From contig NZ_AP022610.1 of assembly GCF_010729665.1 (NCBI RefSeq), positions 4,092,001 to 4,156,000 of the forward strand: a stretch of DNA of 64,000 nt, given 5' to 3'. A program made the translations under genes and the position numbers. This DNA is from Mycolicibacterium madagascariense. Lineage in GTDB: Bacteria > Actinomycetota > Actinomycetes > Mycobacteriales > Mycobacteriaceae. Below are positions 7,381 through 17,275 of this stretch, piece after piece. Position 1 is the stretch's first letter. Every line of letters starts with the position of its first letter. The notes beneath the pieces are model-generated. The model saw only the letters and a program-made list of their open reading frames with translations, was not told where the DNA came from and searched no databases.

Positions 7381-9141
7381 TCAGTGCGGCATCAGATCCT
7401 GCCACGTCTTGGGCAGCGGGATGCCGGCGGCGAGGTTCGTCACCCGGTACAGCTTGCCGTCGGACCCGACGTACTCACCCGTGCGCGGATCGTACTGCGC
7501 CACGGCTACTTTCGGTCGAGCGCCGGGGGCGGCGGGGTTGAACGCGCTCGGCGCTGCCTGCGCGGCACCGCCGTCGCCTGGGGGCGGCCCGGTCACACCG
7601 GGGGGCGGCACGGCCGCGGGTGCGGTTGGCACGGCCGCGGGTGCGGGCGGTGCGTCGGATGCGGGCGGCGCGTCGGGTGCCGGGGGGGCCACCGGCGGAA
7701 TCGGTTGGCCGTTGAGCGAATTGCCCGGCGGGGGTGGCGGCGCGACCGGTGCCGTGAAGGGCGCCTCCAGCGGTGACACCGGCGGCGCTCCCGGTGGCGC
7801 CCCCGGCGGTGTGCCGGACGGGACCGCACCCGGCGGCAGCGGCGTGCCCTGCAGGGGCGCGTACAGATCGTCGCCCAGGGTGGTGCGGTCGTCGATCGGG
7901 ATGCCCTGGGCGATCAGGCTGGGATCGAAGGGCGCAGGGCCCGTGGCATGTTGGCGCATGGCCAGCGGTGTGTAGGGCTTGTCGCTGTTGCAGATCTGGA
8001 TCGTCGGCGCGCGCTTGCCGGGCTTGCGGATGCACGGGAAGTTCCGCGCCCCGCGTACTGCGATCGGGGAGTCCTGCGGCAGCTTGCAATAGATTCCGTC
8101 GGGGGTGTCGATGTCGGAGGTGTCGTCGGGTGAGCGCCACGACGACGGCGGCAGGAAGCCGACGGTGCATGCGGGCGGGTCGCTGACGCTGATGGCGAAG
8201 TCGCCGCGCGCGCCACCGGTGGAATCGGCCGTGATGCTGTAGGACTGTTGCTGGGCGATGTACGGCGGCAGCAGCACCAACACCTGTTCCAGCGACGCGT
8301 TGTACGTCATGAGGATCTCCCCGAGCGTGCCCAGGTTGCCGAGCAGGACCGGCAGTGTCGGCTTGAGCTGGTCCAGCAGCCCGGAGACCTCGTCGGAGAA
8401 CCCGGGGAAGGTCTGCAGCACCGTCCGAAGTTGGGGATCATCGGTACTCAACTGACCGGTGAACCCGGCCAGGCTGCGAGCCCAGGTGCGGATCGCGTCG
8501 GCGCTGCCGGCCTGCCCCTCGAGCAGCGGTCGGGAGTCCTCGGCGAGCGTCCGGGTCTGATCTGCGACGCCGTTGAGTGAATGGCTCAGCGTCGCAGTCG
8601 AATCCAGCAGGGAGCCAAAGTCGTCACCGGCACCGTTGAAGCCCTGGTAGGTCTCGTCGAGCAGCGCGCTCAACCGGTCCTTCGGGAAGGAGCCGACCAG
8701 TCGGCTCAGCTTGTCGAGCACGGGACCGACGGGCGTCGGGATCGTCGCGTCCTGCGCCGGAATGACCGATCCGTCCTGCAGGTACGGCCCGGAGTCGGTA
8801 CGCGGCTTGAGGTCGACGTACTGCTCGCCCACCGCCGACACGCTCTGCACGTCCGCCTGCAGGTTGGCGGGGATCTTCGGCGACGTGCCGATGGACATCG
8901 TGACGTCCGCGCCGGTCGACGTCAGCGTCACACTGGTGACCTTGCCGACCTGCACGCCGCGATAGGTGACGTTGCTGAACCGGTAGAGACCGCCGCTGCT
9001 GGGCAAGTGGAGCGTGATCTCGTAGCGGCCCAGGCCGAGCAGGGTCGGCGCCTGGATGTACTGGAAGGCCATCACCAGCAGGCCGACGATCGACACCACC
9101 GTGAAGATGGCCAGCTGGATCTTGATGAAGCGCGTCAGCAT
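7381..9141 (-). CDS. mceF: Mce family protein, MceF subunit
   Basis: 586 residues: a single N-terminal transmembrane helix (about 8-28), an MCE/MlaD domain (about 40-115, RYEITLHLPSSGGLY to VDLKP), a long helical region that in Mce complexes forms the trans-envelope needle, and a Pro/Ala-rich C-terminal tail (about 425-545). It is the last gene of the operon; its ATG shares a base with the mceE stop. MceA-F hetero-hexamers sit on YrbEA/YrbEB permease subunits and move lipids across the mycobacterial envelope, with ATPase MceG usually encoded elsewhere. No mce-associated (Mas/Mam) genes follow, unlike many mce operons. Confidence 0.92.
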   Translation of the reverse strand: MLTRFIKIQLAIFTVVSIVGLLVMAFQYIQAPTLLGLGRYEITLHLPSSGGLYRFSNVTYRGVQVGKVTSVTLTSTGADVTMSIGTSPKIPANLQADVQSVSAVGEQYVDLKPRTDSGPYLQDGSVIPAQDATIPTPVGPVLDKLSRLVGSFPKDRLSALLDETYQGFNGAGDDFGSLLDSTATLSHSLNGVADQTRTLAEDSRPLLEGQAGSADAIRTWARSLAGFTGQLSTDDPQLRTVLQTFPGFSDEVSGLLDQLKPTLPVLLGNLGTLGEILMTYNASLEQVLVLLPPYIAQQQSYSITADSTGGARGDFAISVSDPPACTVGFLPPSSWRSPDDTSDIDTPDGIYCKLPQDSPIAVRGARNFPCIRKPGKRAPTIQICNSDKPYTPLAMRQHATGPAPFDPSLIAQGIPIDDRTTLGDDLYAPLQGTPLPPGAVPSGTPPGAPPGAPPVSPLEAPFTAPVAPPPPPGNSLNGQPIPPVAPPAPDAPPASDAPPAPAAVPTAPAAVPPPGVTGPPPGDGGAAQAAPSAFNPAAPGARPKVAVAQYDPRTGEYVGSDGKLYRVTNLAAGIPLPKTWQDLMPH

Positions 9142-10529
9142 CAGCTACCCCCTCCCGCCGGTGCGCCATAGGGTCCGGCGAACAGTGGACCGCCGCGCGC
9201 CGTCGCCGACGTGTCGGCCGTCGTGACCCCGCCGCTCTGGTCCTGCGGCACCACGGGGAGCACGGGTCCGGTGACCGGCGGCAGCGGCGGTGGTGGCGCC
9301 GCGGGCAGTGATCCCGGGCCGGGCAGGCTCTTCGCCGCTCCGGGCGGGTCGGCCTGGAGACCGGGTGTCGGTGCGTTCCCCAGGTTGCCGGGGATGGGGC
9401 CGAGCGGACCACCCGGCGGCGGCGGGGCGAGCGGGCGACCCAGCGGGTCGTAGGTGTAGCGCTGGAAGTAGGGCTCACCGGGCAGCGGCACCAGGTCGCG
9501 ACCCTCCTGGCCGGCGCGTGTGCCGAGGAATAGCGACTTGCGCAGGCGTGCCCCCGAGAGGTCGATGGTGGCGAAGAGGTTGATGAAGTCCCCGCGCACG
9601 GCACGGTCGACGAGGTTCTGCCCGTACGGGAACACCGTGGCGTAGGCCAGTGACGCGTCCAGGTCGGGACCGACGTCCGCGAGCGCCTGCAGTGTCGGCT
9701 GCAGGTTCTGCAGGTTCGTCACCAGGTCGCTCTGGGTGTCGTTGACGAGCCGGTTGGCGGTGTCGCTGAACGTGCCCAGTTTGGTGAGCGCGGTGGTCAG
9801 GTTGGGCCGCTCCCGGTCGAGTACCTCGAGCGCCCTCGGAATGCGTTGCAGCGCTTGCTCGATGACGTCGCGACGCCCGGCGAAGGTCGTCGCGATGCGG
9901 TTCAGGGCATCGATGGTCCCCACCAGGCTCTGCCGCTGCTGATCGAGGGTGCCGACGAAGGCGTCGAGCTGGGTGAGCAGGTCGCGGAAGTCGCCCTGAC
10001 GCCCGGACAGTGCGGCGTTGAACGTGTGCACGACGTCGCCCAGCTGACCCAGACCGCCCGCGTTGACCACGACGGACAGCGACGACAGGGTCTGCTCGGT
10101 GGTCGGGTAGGTCGACGAGGCGTTGAGACCGATCGTGGCGCCCGGGGGCAGTTGCCCCCGGGGTGGTTGTCCCAGTGGCGGATTCAGTTCCACGTGCATC
10201 GAGCCGAGCAGGCTCGTCTGCCCGACGCTGGCCACCACGTTGGCGGGCACGACGACGTCGGGTTGCACGGAGACGTCGACCTCGGCGTGCCAGCCCTTGA
10301 CCCGCATCGCCCCGACGCTGCCCACCACGACGTCGTTCATCAGGACGGGTGAATTCGATTCCAGCGTCGAGACATTCGCGATCTCGACGTGATACACGTG
10401 GGCGTCCGAGCCGCGCCCGGCGGCACCGGGCAGCGGCAGGGAGTTGATGCCCTGGAACGCACACCCGCTCGCGGTGAGCACCACGCACGCGCAGGCCGCC
10501 AGCAGCCGGCGGGACGGGAGTGCACTCAT
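9141..10529 (-). CDS. mceE: Mce family lipoprotein, MceE subunit (LprK-like)
   Basis: 462 residues with a lipoprotein signal: basic start, hydrophobic segment and lipobox TASGC (lipidated Cys at about 23). The MCE domain follows (about 42-120), then a helical region and a Pro/Gly-rich tail. MceE is the lipid-anchored member of the six-subunit needle in all known mce operons. It overlaps mceD by four bases (ATGA) and mceF by one base, which indicates translational coupling. No missing domains. Confidence 0.92.
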   Translation of the reverse strand: MSALPSRRLLAACACVVLTASGCAFQGINSLPLPGAAGRGSDAHVYHVEIANVSTLESNSPVLMNDVVVGSVGAMRVKGWHAEVDVSVQPDVVVPANVVASVGQTSLLGSMHVELNPPLGQPPRGQLPPGATIGLNASSTYPTTEQTLSSLSVVVNAGGLGQLGDVVHTFNAALSGRQGDFRDLLTQLDAFVGTLDQQRQSLVGTIDALNRIATTFAGRRDVIEQALQRIPRALEVLDRERPNLTTALTKLGTFSDTANRLVNDTQSDLVTNLQNLQPTLQALADVGPDLDASLAYATVFPYGQNLVDRAVRGDFINLFATIDLSGARLRKSLFLGTRAGQEGRDLVPLPGEPYFQRYTYDPLGRPLAPPPPGGPLGPIPGNLGNAPTPGLQADPPGAAKSLPGPGSLPAAPPPPLPPVTGPVLPVVPQDQSGGVTTADTSATARGGPLFAGPYGAPAGGGS

Positions 10530-12049
10530 GATGACGGTGTCCCCTCTGCGGGCGGGGGCCCTGGCGCCGGACCCGGCGACTCGGCGGGCAGCAGGAGACC
10601 GGGCAGATTCGGCGTGCCCTGCTGGGCGGCGTTGCCATCCGGCGCGGACGCTACCGTCGGGGGTGGTCCAGCGGGCGGTGGGCCGATGCGCGGCGGGTCG
10701 GTGGGCACCGGGGCTCCCGGGTACAGGGCGGGGCTCGGCGGCACGGACTGGTCGTTGACGGGCAGCGGCACGCCAGGGGGGCCCATGCCGGGGGGCGGCG
10801 GGACGTCGCCGTCGAGACCGGTGTAGGCCGACACCGACGGGGGCGTCTCCGGCGGTGACGGCACACCCCCCTCGCCGCCGGGCGCCAGCTTGGGATCTGA
10901 GTAGATGATGTTCTGCGGGCTGGCCGACTTCGACAGGTAGGGGTTGATCGGCACCGGAATGTAGTTGAGGTTCAGCAACCTCAGTGCCGGACCGAGGTAG
11001 TCGTTGCAGAGCTTGGCCGTCTCGGGGGCGGTCGTATTCTGGGTGGCGCCGATCATGCCGCAGATGAACTGCATGGGGCTGGCGAGGTTGGGGATCGAGA
11101 AGGCGCCGCGGGGCGTACCCGTGTCGGGGTCGTAGATGTTGTAGGCGTTCACCAAGGCGTTGGGGTAGACGTGCAGGAGCTGTTCGACGTCGTCCTTGAC
11201 GTTGGCCAGCGACTGGGTCACCTGTGCGAGGCCCTGCAGCTGCTCGGCGGTCTGGTTCCTGGTGCCCGCCACGAACCGCTTCACCTCGGTGATGGCGGTG
11301 GAGAGATTGGTCAAGGCTCCGTCGAGGTCGGACCGGCTGCCGTCGAGCACGCTGGACAGCGACGCCAGGCGGTCGTTGAATGCCACGACCTGTTCATTGC
11401 TGTCACGCAGCGCGGTGACGAACACCTGGAGGTTCTTGATGACGTCGACGAAGTTGCCGCTGCCCTCCGCCAAGATCCGGCCCACGCCGGACAGTTGCGC
11501 CAGGGTCTGACGCAGTTTCACGCCGTTGCCGTCCAGCGCGCTGGCGGCGCTGTCGATGAAGCGGCCCACCGACGTCGTCGACACGTCGCTGGTCGGGCCG
11601 AGGTCGGTCGCGAGGCGCTCGAGCTGACGCTTGACCTCGTCCCACTCGACGGGCACCGCGGTGCGGCTCGCCGGAATCACCGCGCCATCGGCCATCTTCG
11701 GTCCCGAGGACCGGTATGCCGGCGTCAACTGAACGTACCGGGCGGCGATCAGGTTCTGGGCGACGATCACGGCCTTCGCGTCCGCGGGCACCCCGATGCC
11801 GTGGTCGACCGACAGGACCATCTTGGTTTGGGTGCCCTCGGGTTCGAGCGAGGAGATCGTGCCGACCTTCACGCCGGCGACCTTCACGTCATCGCCGACG
11901 TAGATGGCCGTGGCCGTCGGGAAGTAGGCGGTGATCGTCGTCGGCGCGAAGAAGGCGGCGCGGATGGCGAGGAAGCCACCTCCGAGAAGGGCGACGACGA
12001 GGGCGACCGCCAGGACGGGGACGAGCCACCGCCGGGACCGGGCCATCAT
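10526..12049 (-). CDS. mceD: Mce family protein, MceD subunit
   Basis: 507 residues: an N-terminal membrane helix (about 8-30), an MCE domain (about 38-110 with TAIYVGDDVKVAGVKVG), a helical needle region, and a Pro-rich tail from about 400 onward. Start and stop overlap its neighbours by four bases on each side. The second Met could also serve as the start. It acts in the periplasmic part of the lipid importer. Confidence 0.92.
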   Translation of the reverse strand: MMARSRRWLVPVLAVALVVALLGGGFLAIRAAFFAPTTITAYFPTATAIYVGDDVKVAGVKVGTISSLEPEGTQTKMVLSVDHGIGVPADAKAVIVAQNLIAARYVQLTPAYRSSGPKMADGAVIPASRTAVPVEWDEVKRQLERLATDLGPTSDVSTTSVGRFIDSAASALDGNGVKLRQTLAQLSGVGRILAEGSGNFVDVIKNLQVFVTALRDSNEQVVAFNDRLASLSSVLDGSRSDLDGALTNLSTAITEVKRFVAGTRNQTAEQLQGLAQVTQSLANVKDDVEQLLHVYPNALVNAYNIYDPDTGTPRGAFSIPNLASPMQFICGMIGATQNTTAPETAKLCNDYLGPALRLLNLNYIPVPINPYLSKSASPQNIIYSDPKLAPGGEGGVPSPPETPPSVSAYTGLDGDVPPPPGMGPPGVPLPVNDQSVPPSPALYPGAPVPTDPPRIGPPPAGPPPTVASAPDGNAAQQGTPNLPGLLLPAESPGPAPGPPPAEGTPSS

Positions 12050-13134
12050 CGTGAACCTCCGGGAACGCCGTTGTACGGCAACGGAACTTCGGCCCGGGGA
12101 CCGGTGTTCGTGGGCGGTGCGCCCGCACCGAACGCACCGCGACGGTACCCGAATGCGTAGTCGAGGAAGGGCTGCAATAGCTCTCCGGGCAGGAAGTTGG
12201 GCACGTAGGCGGTGTAGTACGGGCCGCTGGAGACCGCCTCGCTCAGCGTGGTCTGGTACTTCGCCGCACCGGGAATCGCCTTCGCCAGGTTGTCCCGGTT
12301 GCGCACCAGCACCTTGTTGACGTCGTTGAGCCGCTCCAGCGTCGGCGCCAGCGTCTTCTCGTTGTCGGCCACCAGACCGATCAGCTGCTTGGACACCGCG
12401 GACGTGTTGGCGAGTAGGTCGACGATCGCCTGGCGGCGTTCGACCAGCACTCCGAGCAGGTCGTTGGCGTCGAGGATGAGGCGGTTCACCTGCTGACTGC
12501 GATCGGACAGGATGCCCGTGACGTCGGAGGCCGACTTGAGCAGCTGGGCCAGACCCTCGTTGCGGCTGTTGAGCGCACGCGACAGCCGGGTGAGCCCGTC
12601 GAACGTCGGACCCAGTTGCGGCGCAATCGAATCCAGGGTGTCCGACAGCGTGTCCAATGACTGGTTGAGCTGCTGGGTATCGGTGCCCGCGGTGTTGGAC
12701 GTCAACTCCCCTACCGCGTCGCTGAGCGAATACGGTGACGACGTACGCGACACCGGGATGGCGTCGGTGCGGTTCAGCGTGCCGCTGCCTGCCGACTCCA
12801 ACGCCAGGACCCGTTGTCCCAGCAGCGATCCCGTGCGGATGTGCGCCGAGGTCTGAGACCCGAGCGGGTAGCGGCTGTCGACCGTGAACTCCACCAGGGC
12901 GTCCCCGTCGTCGAGCGAGACGTCGGTGACCGAGCCCACCTTGATACCCGACATCGTGACGTCGTTGCCGACGAAGATGCCACCCGCCTCGCTGAACAGC
13001 GCCTTGTACTGCTGCGAGGTGGCATAGGCGAGCAGGCGTTCGGGCTGCAGACCCACCGCGATGACGAGGATGGCGAGGACGACGCCCATCAGACCCGATC
13101 GGATCAGGCGCGCGCTTCCGCGATATTTGAGCAT
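12046..13134 (-). CDS. mceC: Mce family protein, MceC subunit
   Basis: 362 residues with an N-terminal transmembrane helix (about 13-33), an MCE domain (about 40-115, GGIFVGNDVTMSGIKVG), a helical coiled region and only a short Gly/Pro tail, the second shortest of the six. ATG 13134 shares its A with the mceB stop (TAATG). Part of the Mce needle complex. Confidence 0.92.
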   Translation of the reverse strand: MLKYRGSARLIRSGLMGVVLAILVIAVGLQPERLLAYATSQQYKALFSEAGGIFVGNDVTMSGIKVGSVTDVSLDDGDALVEFTVDSRYPLGSQTSAHIRTGSLLGQRVLALESAGSGTLNRTDAIPVSRTSSPYSLSDAVGELTSNTAGTDTQQLNQSLDTLSDTLDSIAPQLGPTFDGLTRLSRALNSRNEGLAQLLKSASDVTGILSDRSQQVNRLILDANDLLGVLVERRQAIVDLLANTSAVSKQLIGLVADNEKTLAPTLERLNDVNKVLVRNRDNLAKAIPGAAKYQTTLSEAVSSGPYYTAYVPNFLPGELLQPFLDYAFGYRRGAFGAGAPPTNTGPRAEVPLPYNGVPGGSR

Positions 13135-14159
13135 TACGGCTCAGCGCACCTTCCGTTTTCTTGTTTGATGAACGGGAAGAACGAGGCTCGTCCCTGCAGG
13201 TCCGTGACGCGAATGGAGATCTCGCAGATGTAGTACTGCACGAAGGAGCCGTAGGCCCCGATGCGCGCCAGCTTGCGGTAGTTGCCTGGGGCGCGCTGGA
13301 GCGCTCCGTCGAGATAACCCTTGCCGCTCTGCAGGTTTGGGGCCAACCGGTTGAGCTGGTTCACCACGCCGGCCAGCGGCGGGCGGGCCTGGGTCAGCAG
13401 GTCCGCCAGCGAGGCGGTGCCGTTGTCCAACGACGTGATCGCGGTGCCGATGGGGTCGCGGTCGGCCGACAGCCCGCTGATGAGCTTCTCGAGACGGTCG
13501 ATCGTGCCGGAGAACTGGTCGCCGTTCTTGGCGACCGTGCCCAACACGGTGTTGAGGTTGTCGATCAGCGACTGCACGGTCTCGTTGTCGTCGGCGATGG
13601 TGCTGCTGAACGACGACGTCTTGGACAGCAGGGAGTCGAGCGTGTCGCCCTCGCCCTGGAACACCTGGACCAGAGAGGCGGTGAGCGCATTCACGTCCTG
13701 CGGATTGAGCCCCTGCACGACGGGCTTGAGACCGCTGAGCAGCAGGTCGAGGTCCAGTGCGGGCTGGGTCCGGTCGACCGGGATCTGGGACCCTGGTGGC
13801 AGCAGCCTGGTGGACCCTGGGCCGTCGGCCAGTTCGAGGTAGCGATCGCCGGTCAGATTGAGGTAGCGGATGGCGGCCTTGGTGCCGCTGGTCAGCGTGA
13901 GGCTGCGGTCGGCGTCGAAGTCCACGAGCACTTCGTGGTCGGACCGCAGGGACACGTCGGTGACGGTGCCGACGCGGATGCCCGCCACGCGCACGGTGTC
14001 ACCTGACTTCAGCCTCGAAGCGTCGGTGAACACCGCGGAGTATCCGTTGGTGGACCCGGTCCGGTATTGGCCGAAGGTGAAGAACAGGAACACCGTCAGC
14101 ACCGACATGATGGTGGCGAAGACGAGGAACTTGACGAGCATGCCGCGGGATCCGCTCAT
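13134..14159 (-). CDS. mceB: Mce family protein, MceB subunit
   Basis: 341 residues from ATG 14159, which overlaps the mceA stop by four bases. An N-terminal membrane helix (about 8-28), an MCE domain (about 38-110, SGDTVRVAGIRVG) and a helical region are visible, with no proline-rich tail. An open frame continues upstream to 14348 but is antisense-like coding inside mceA and is not part of the protein. Two cysteines near the C-terminus (YYIC and GRC) could pair in the periplasm. Confidence 0.92.
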   Translation of the reverse strand: MSGSRGMLVKFLVFATIMSVLTVFLFFTFGQYRTGSTNGYSAVFTDASRLKSGDTVRVAGIRVGTVTDVSLRSDHEVLVDFDADRSLTLTSGTKAAIRYLNLTGDRYLELADGPGSTRLLPPGSQIPVDRTQPALDLDLLLSGLKPVVQGLNPQDVNALTASLVQVFQGEGDTLDSLLSKTSSFSSTIADDNETVQSLIDNLNTVLGTVAKNGDQFSGTIDRLEKLISGLSADRDPIGTAITSLDNGTASLADLLTQARPPLAGVVNQLNRLAPNLQSGKGYLDGALQRAPGNYRKLARIGAYGSFVQYYICEISIRVTDLQGRASFFPFIKQENGRCAEP

Positions 14160-15349
14160 CCCGGCATCCCGATCTGCGCGGAGTTGCGGGGTGGTCCGTC
14201 GATGGGGCCGAACAGCGCCTGCTTGAGCGCGTCGGAGTTCAGCAAGATGCCCTGGTTGCCCAGCTTCCACGGGTTGGTGCCGCTGTCGGTGACCAGGTAC
14301 GGCGGCCGCTTGCCGTTGGGGACGGCGGGCAGCATCTGGTCCTTGCACGACGATCCGCTGCGCGCCGCCACCTTCGGCAGGTCCGCCGGGTAGCGGTAGC
14401 GGTCGGTTCCGAGGGTGAAGTTGGCCGAGACGTCCACGCCGGGCCGGTCTGGGAAAGGCAAGTGCACGAACGTGTTCAGGCCCTGGATGCCGCAGCGCAG
14501 GTTGTCGTCGTACTGCCGCAACACGGTGGTGGTGGGCACCAGCATCCGCAGGTCGTCGGTCAGCGCCTGCCGGTTGGTGCCGATGACGTCGTTGCCGGTG
14601 TTCGCCAGTCCGATGGCGCTGAGCAGGAACGCGTCGAGGTTCTGCTGCTGGTCGACGACGGTGTCACCGATCTTGGTGGTGTTGCCGAGGACGTCGACGA
14701 GATCGGGCGCGACGTCGGCGTAGGCGTTGAGCGCGACCGGGGCGACCTCGAGGTCGCGGTTGATGCTGTCGAGGCTGGGATTCACCTGCTGCAGGAAGTG
14801 GTCGAGGTCGGTCACGGCCTGGCCGAGCTTCTCGCCCCGGCCGTTCAGCGCGCCCGAGATGGCCGCGAGGGTTTGGTTCAGCTTGACCGGGTCGATGGCC
14901 TTGAGCACTGAAGTCAGTTGTTGGAACACGGTATTGGTCTCGACGGTGACGTGCCCGACGTCGATCTGCGCGCCGGCGGCCAGCGGGGTGGCCGACGGTT
15001 CGGTGGGCTCGTTGAACTCGACGGACTTGGCGCCGAACACCGTCGAGGAGCTGATGTCGACCAGCGCATTGGACGGGATGTTCTGCATGTCATCGGGATT
15101 CATCGCCAGGTGCAGCACGGCCTTGCCGTCGGACCGGGTCTCGATGGACGCGACCTGACCGACCTGAACCCCGCGCATCTTCACCTTGGCCTGCGGGTTC
15201 ATCACCAGCCCGGCGCGTTCGGAGACCACCGTGACCGGGACGGTCCGACCGAAGTCGCCCTGGAACATGCCCACGGCGAATACGACGACGGCGACGAGGA
15301 CGACGACGGTGGCGAGCCCGGCCAGCGGGCGCACGGTGTTGCGCGACAT
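14156..15349 (-). CDS. mceA: Mce family protein, MceA subunit
   Basis: 397 residues: an N-terminal membrane helix (about 8-28), an MCE domain (about 36-115, AKVKMRGVQVGQV), and a helical domain with two cysteines (RCGI and SCKD). MceA subunits are the ones historically tied to host-cell entry but are lipid-transport components. The gene begins 13 bp after yrbEB and is coupled to mceB. By eye the operon seems closer to the sterol-importing mce4 type than to mce1, mainly from its YrbEA, but paralog assignment needs a tree. Confidence 0.92.
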   Translation of the reverse strand: MSRNTVRPLAGLATVVVLVAVVVFAVGMFQGDFGRTVPVTVVSERAGLVMNPQAKVKMRGVQVGQVASIETRSDGKAVLHLAMNPDDMQNIPSNALVDISSSTVFGAKSVEFNEPTEPSATPLAAGAQIDVGHVTVETNTVFQQLTSVLKAIDPVKLNQTLAAISGALNGRGEKLGQAVTDLDHFLQQVNPSLDSINRDLEVAPVALNAYADVAPDLVDVLGNTTKIGDTVVDQQQNLDAFLLSAIGLANTGNDVIGTNRQALTDDLRMLVPTTTVLRQYDDNLRCGIQGLNTFVHLPFPDRPGVDVSANFTLGTDRYRYPADLPKVAARSGSSCKDQMLPAVPNGKRPPYLVTDSGTNPWKLGNQGILLNSDALKQALFGPIDGPPRNSAQIGMPG

Positions 15350-15362
15350 CGGTGGCGTCCCC

Positions 15363-16220
15363 CTAGCCCGAGAGGTTGAAGTTGCCGTTGGAGCCGTAGA
15401 CGGCCAGGGACACGAGCAGGGTCACCGAGACCACGATGATCAGCGAGGTGCGCACCGCGTTGCCCACGGCCACCCCGACCCCCGACGGCCCGCCGGTGGC
15501 GAAGTAGCCGTAGTAGGTGTGCACCAACAGGATCGCCAACGCCATGCAGATCGCCTGAAAGAACGACCACAGCAGGTCGAAGGGGTTGAGGAAGGTGTTG
15601 AAGTAGTGGTCATAGAGCCCACCGGACTGACCGAAGAGCACCACGGTGGTGAACCGCGAGGCGATGAAGGACAAGATCACCGCGATCGAGTACAGCGGGG
15701 TGATCGCGATCATCCCGGCCACGATGCGGGTGGACACCAGATACTCCACCGGCGGGATGCCCATCGACTCCAGCGCGTCGATCTCCTCGTTGATGCGCAT
15801 CGCCCCCAGTTGCGCGGTCACCCCCGCCCCGAACGTGGCCGCCAGCCCGATGCCCGCGACCACCGGCGCCGAGATGCGCACGTTGATGAACGCCGCCAGG
15901 AATCCGGTCAACGCCTCGATGCCGATGTTGCCCAAGCTGGAGTACCCCTGCACCGCCAGCGTGCCGCCGGTGGCCAGGGTCAAGAAGCCCACGATCACCA
16001 GCGTGCCGCCGATCATCGCCAACACCCCTGCGCCCATGGAGATCTCGGCGATCAACCGGATGATCTCCTTGCGGAAGTGCGCCGCCGCGCGCGGGGTGCC
16101 CCCGATCGCGCGCCCGAAGAACAACGTCTGATCCCCGATGCGGCCCAACACCCCGACCGGACGGTTGACCGTGCGCACCACCCGCGGGAAGCGCGACGCA
16201 ATGATCTGGCGGGTACTCAC
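15363..16220 (-). CDS. yrbEB: MlaE-type permease, YrbEB subunit of Mce transporter
   Basis: 285 residues from GTG 16220, 14 bp after the yrbEA stop. The MlaE permease domain has about five or six membrane helices and the signature TFGAGVTAQLGAMRINEEIDALESMGI, which contains the ATPase-coupling EExDALE loop. It forms the inner-membrane channel with YrbEA. A longer open frame running back through yrbEA is a shadow. Confidence 0.92.
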   Translation of the reverse strand: MSTRQIIASRFPRVVRTVNRPVGVLGRIGDQTLFFGRAIGGTPRAAAHFRKEIIRLIAEISMGAGVLAMIGGTLVIVGFLTLATGGTLAVQGYSSLGNIGIEALTGFLAAFINVRISAPVVAGIGLAATFGAGVTAQLGAMRINEEIDALESMGIPPVEYLVSTRIVAGMIAITPLYSIAVILSFIASRFTTVVLFGQSGGLYDHYFNTFLNPFDLLWSFFQAICMALAILLVHTYYGYFATGGPSGVGVAVGNAVRTSLIIVVSVTLLVSLAVYGSNGNFNLSG

Positions 16221-16234
16221 GCGAACGCCACGCC

Positions 16235-17044
16235 CTACTTGGCCGTCATCTGGATGCCGATCGCGGTCACCACGACGTTGATCACGAACAACGCCATGAA
16301 CGCGAATACCACCGTCTCGTTGACCGCGTTGCCGACGGCCTTCGCACCGCCGCCGGTGATCGTCAGCCCGCGGTAGCAGGCGATCAGCCCGGCGAACAAC
16401 CCGAACAACGCCGCCTTGACACAGGAGATGATCACCTCGGGCACCCCGGTCAACAACGTGATCCCCGCCGCGAACGCCCCCGGGTTGACGTCCTGAACGA
16501 AGACCGAGAAGAAGTACCCACCCAGGATCCCGATGATGACCACCAACGAATTGAGCAGCAGCGCCACCAAACCCGAGGCCAACATCCGCGGAGTCACCAA
16601 CCGCTGCACCGGGTTGATGCCCAACACCTCCATCGCGTCGATCTCCTCGCGGATCGTCCGCGACCCCAGATCGGCGCACATCGCCGTCGCACCCGCCCCG
16701 GCCACGATCAACACCGTCACCAACGGACCCACCTGGGTCACCGCGCCGAACGCCGCGCCCGCCCCCGACAAGTCCGCCGCCCCCAACTCGCGCAGCAGGA
16801 TGTTCAGGATGAACGACACCAACACCGTGAACGGGATCGCCACCAACAACGTCGGCGCCAACGACACCCGCGCCACGAACCACGACTGCTCCAAGAACTC
16901 CCGCCACTGAAACGGCCGCCGGAACACGAACCCGAACGCATCGACCCCCATCGAGAACAACCCACCCACCGCAGCCATCGGCGCGGCGAAACCCTTGGGC
17001 AGCGAGATACCCGGCGACCACCGCTCGGGTCCCTTAACCGCCAT
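16235..17044 (-). CDS. yrbEA: MlaE-type permease, YrbEA subunit of Mce transporter
   Basis: 269 residues with the MlaE fold and the loop SRTIREEIDAMEVLGI that contacts the ATPase. ATG 17044 follows AAGGAC. The segments RRPFQWREFLEQSW, LLRELGAADLSGAGAAFG and GNAVNETVVFAF resemble what I remember of YrbE4A of M. tuberculosis. It is the first mce gene; 231 bp separate it from the CoA-transferase upstream on the same strand, so either an internal promoter or read-through from the aldehyde dehydrogenase promoter (operator O5) drives the operon. Confidence 0.92.
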   Translation of the reverse strand: MAVKGPERWSPGISLPKGFAAPMAAVGGLFSMGVDAFGFVFRRPFQWREFLEQSWFVARVSLAPTLLVAIPFTVLVSFILNILLRELGAADLSGAGAAFGAVTQVGPLVTVLIVAGAGATAMCADLGSRTIREEIDAMEVLGINPVQRLVTPRMLASGLVALLLNSLVVIIGILGGYFFSVFVQDVNPGAFAAGITLLTGVPEVIISCVKAALFGLFAGLIACYRGLTITGGGAKAVGNAVNETVVFAFMALFVINVVVTAIGIQMTAK

Positions 17045-17275
17045 GGCAGAGAAGTCCTTTCAGATTCGTCACGGCCGGGGTGGGCCGAGGAGCCGCCGAT
17101 GTTGTGCGCCAGTGCAATCCGCGTCTTTCGGGGTGACTGGACGCACTGTGCCACACCGATGGCACCCGGCGGGTCACCTTCGACGTTTGAGTAACCGGTG
17201 AATTTTCCTGGCAACGAGTGGGCGCCGGTGACCGAGTCATGGCGGGCTGGACATGGCGCATCGGGTTGCCGTCAC

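Noticed and set aside
10389..10826. Gly/Ala-rich plus-strand frames opposite the Mce C-terminal tails (also 7409-7975 and 9211-9583)
   Set aside because: Antisense of Pro/Ala-rich tails; no ribosome sites and PE/PGRS-like composition is an artefact.
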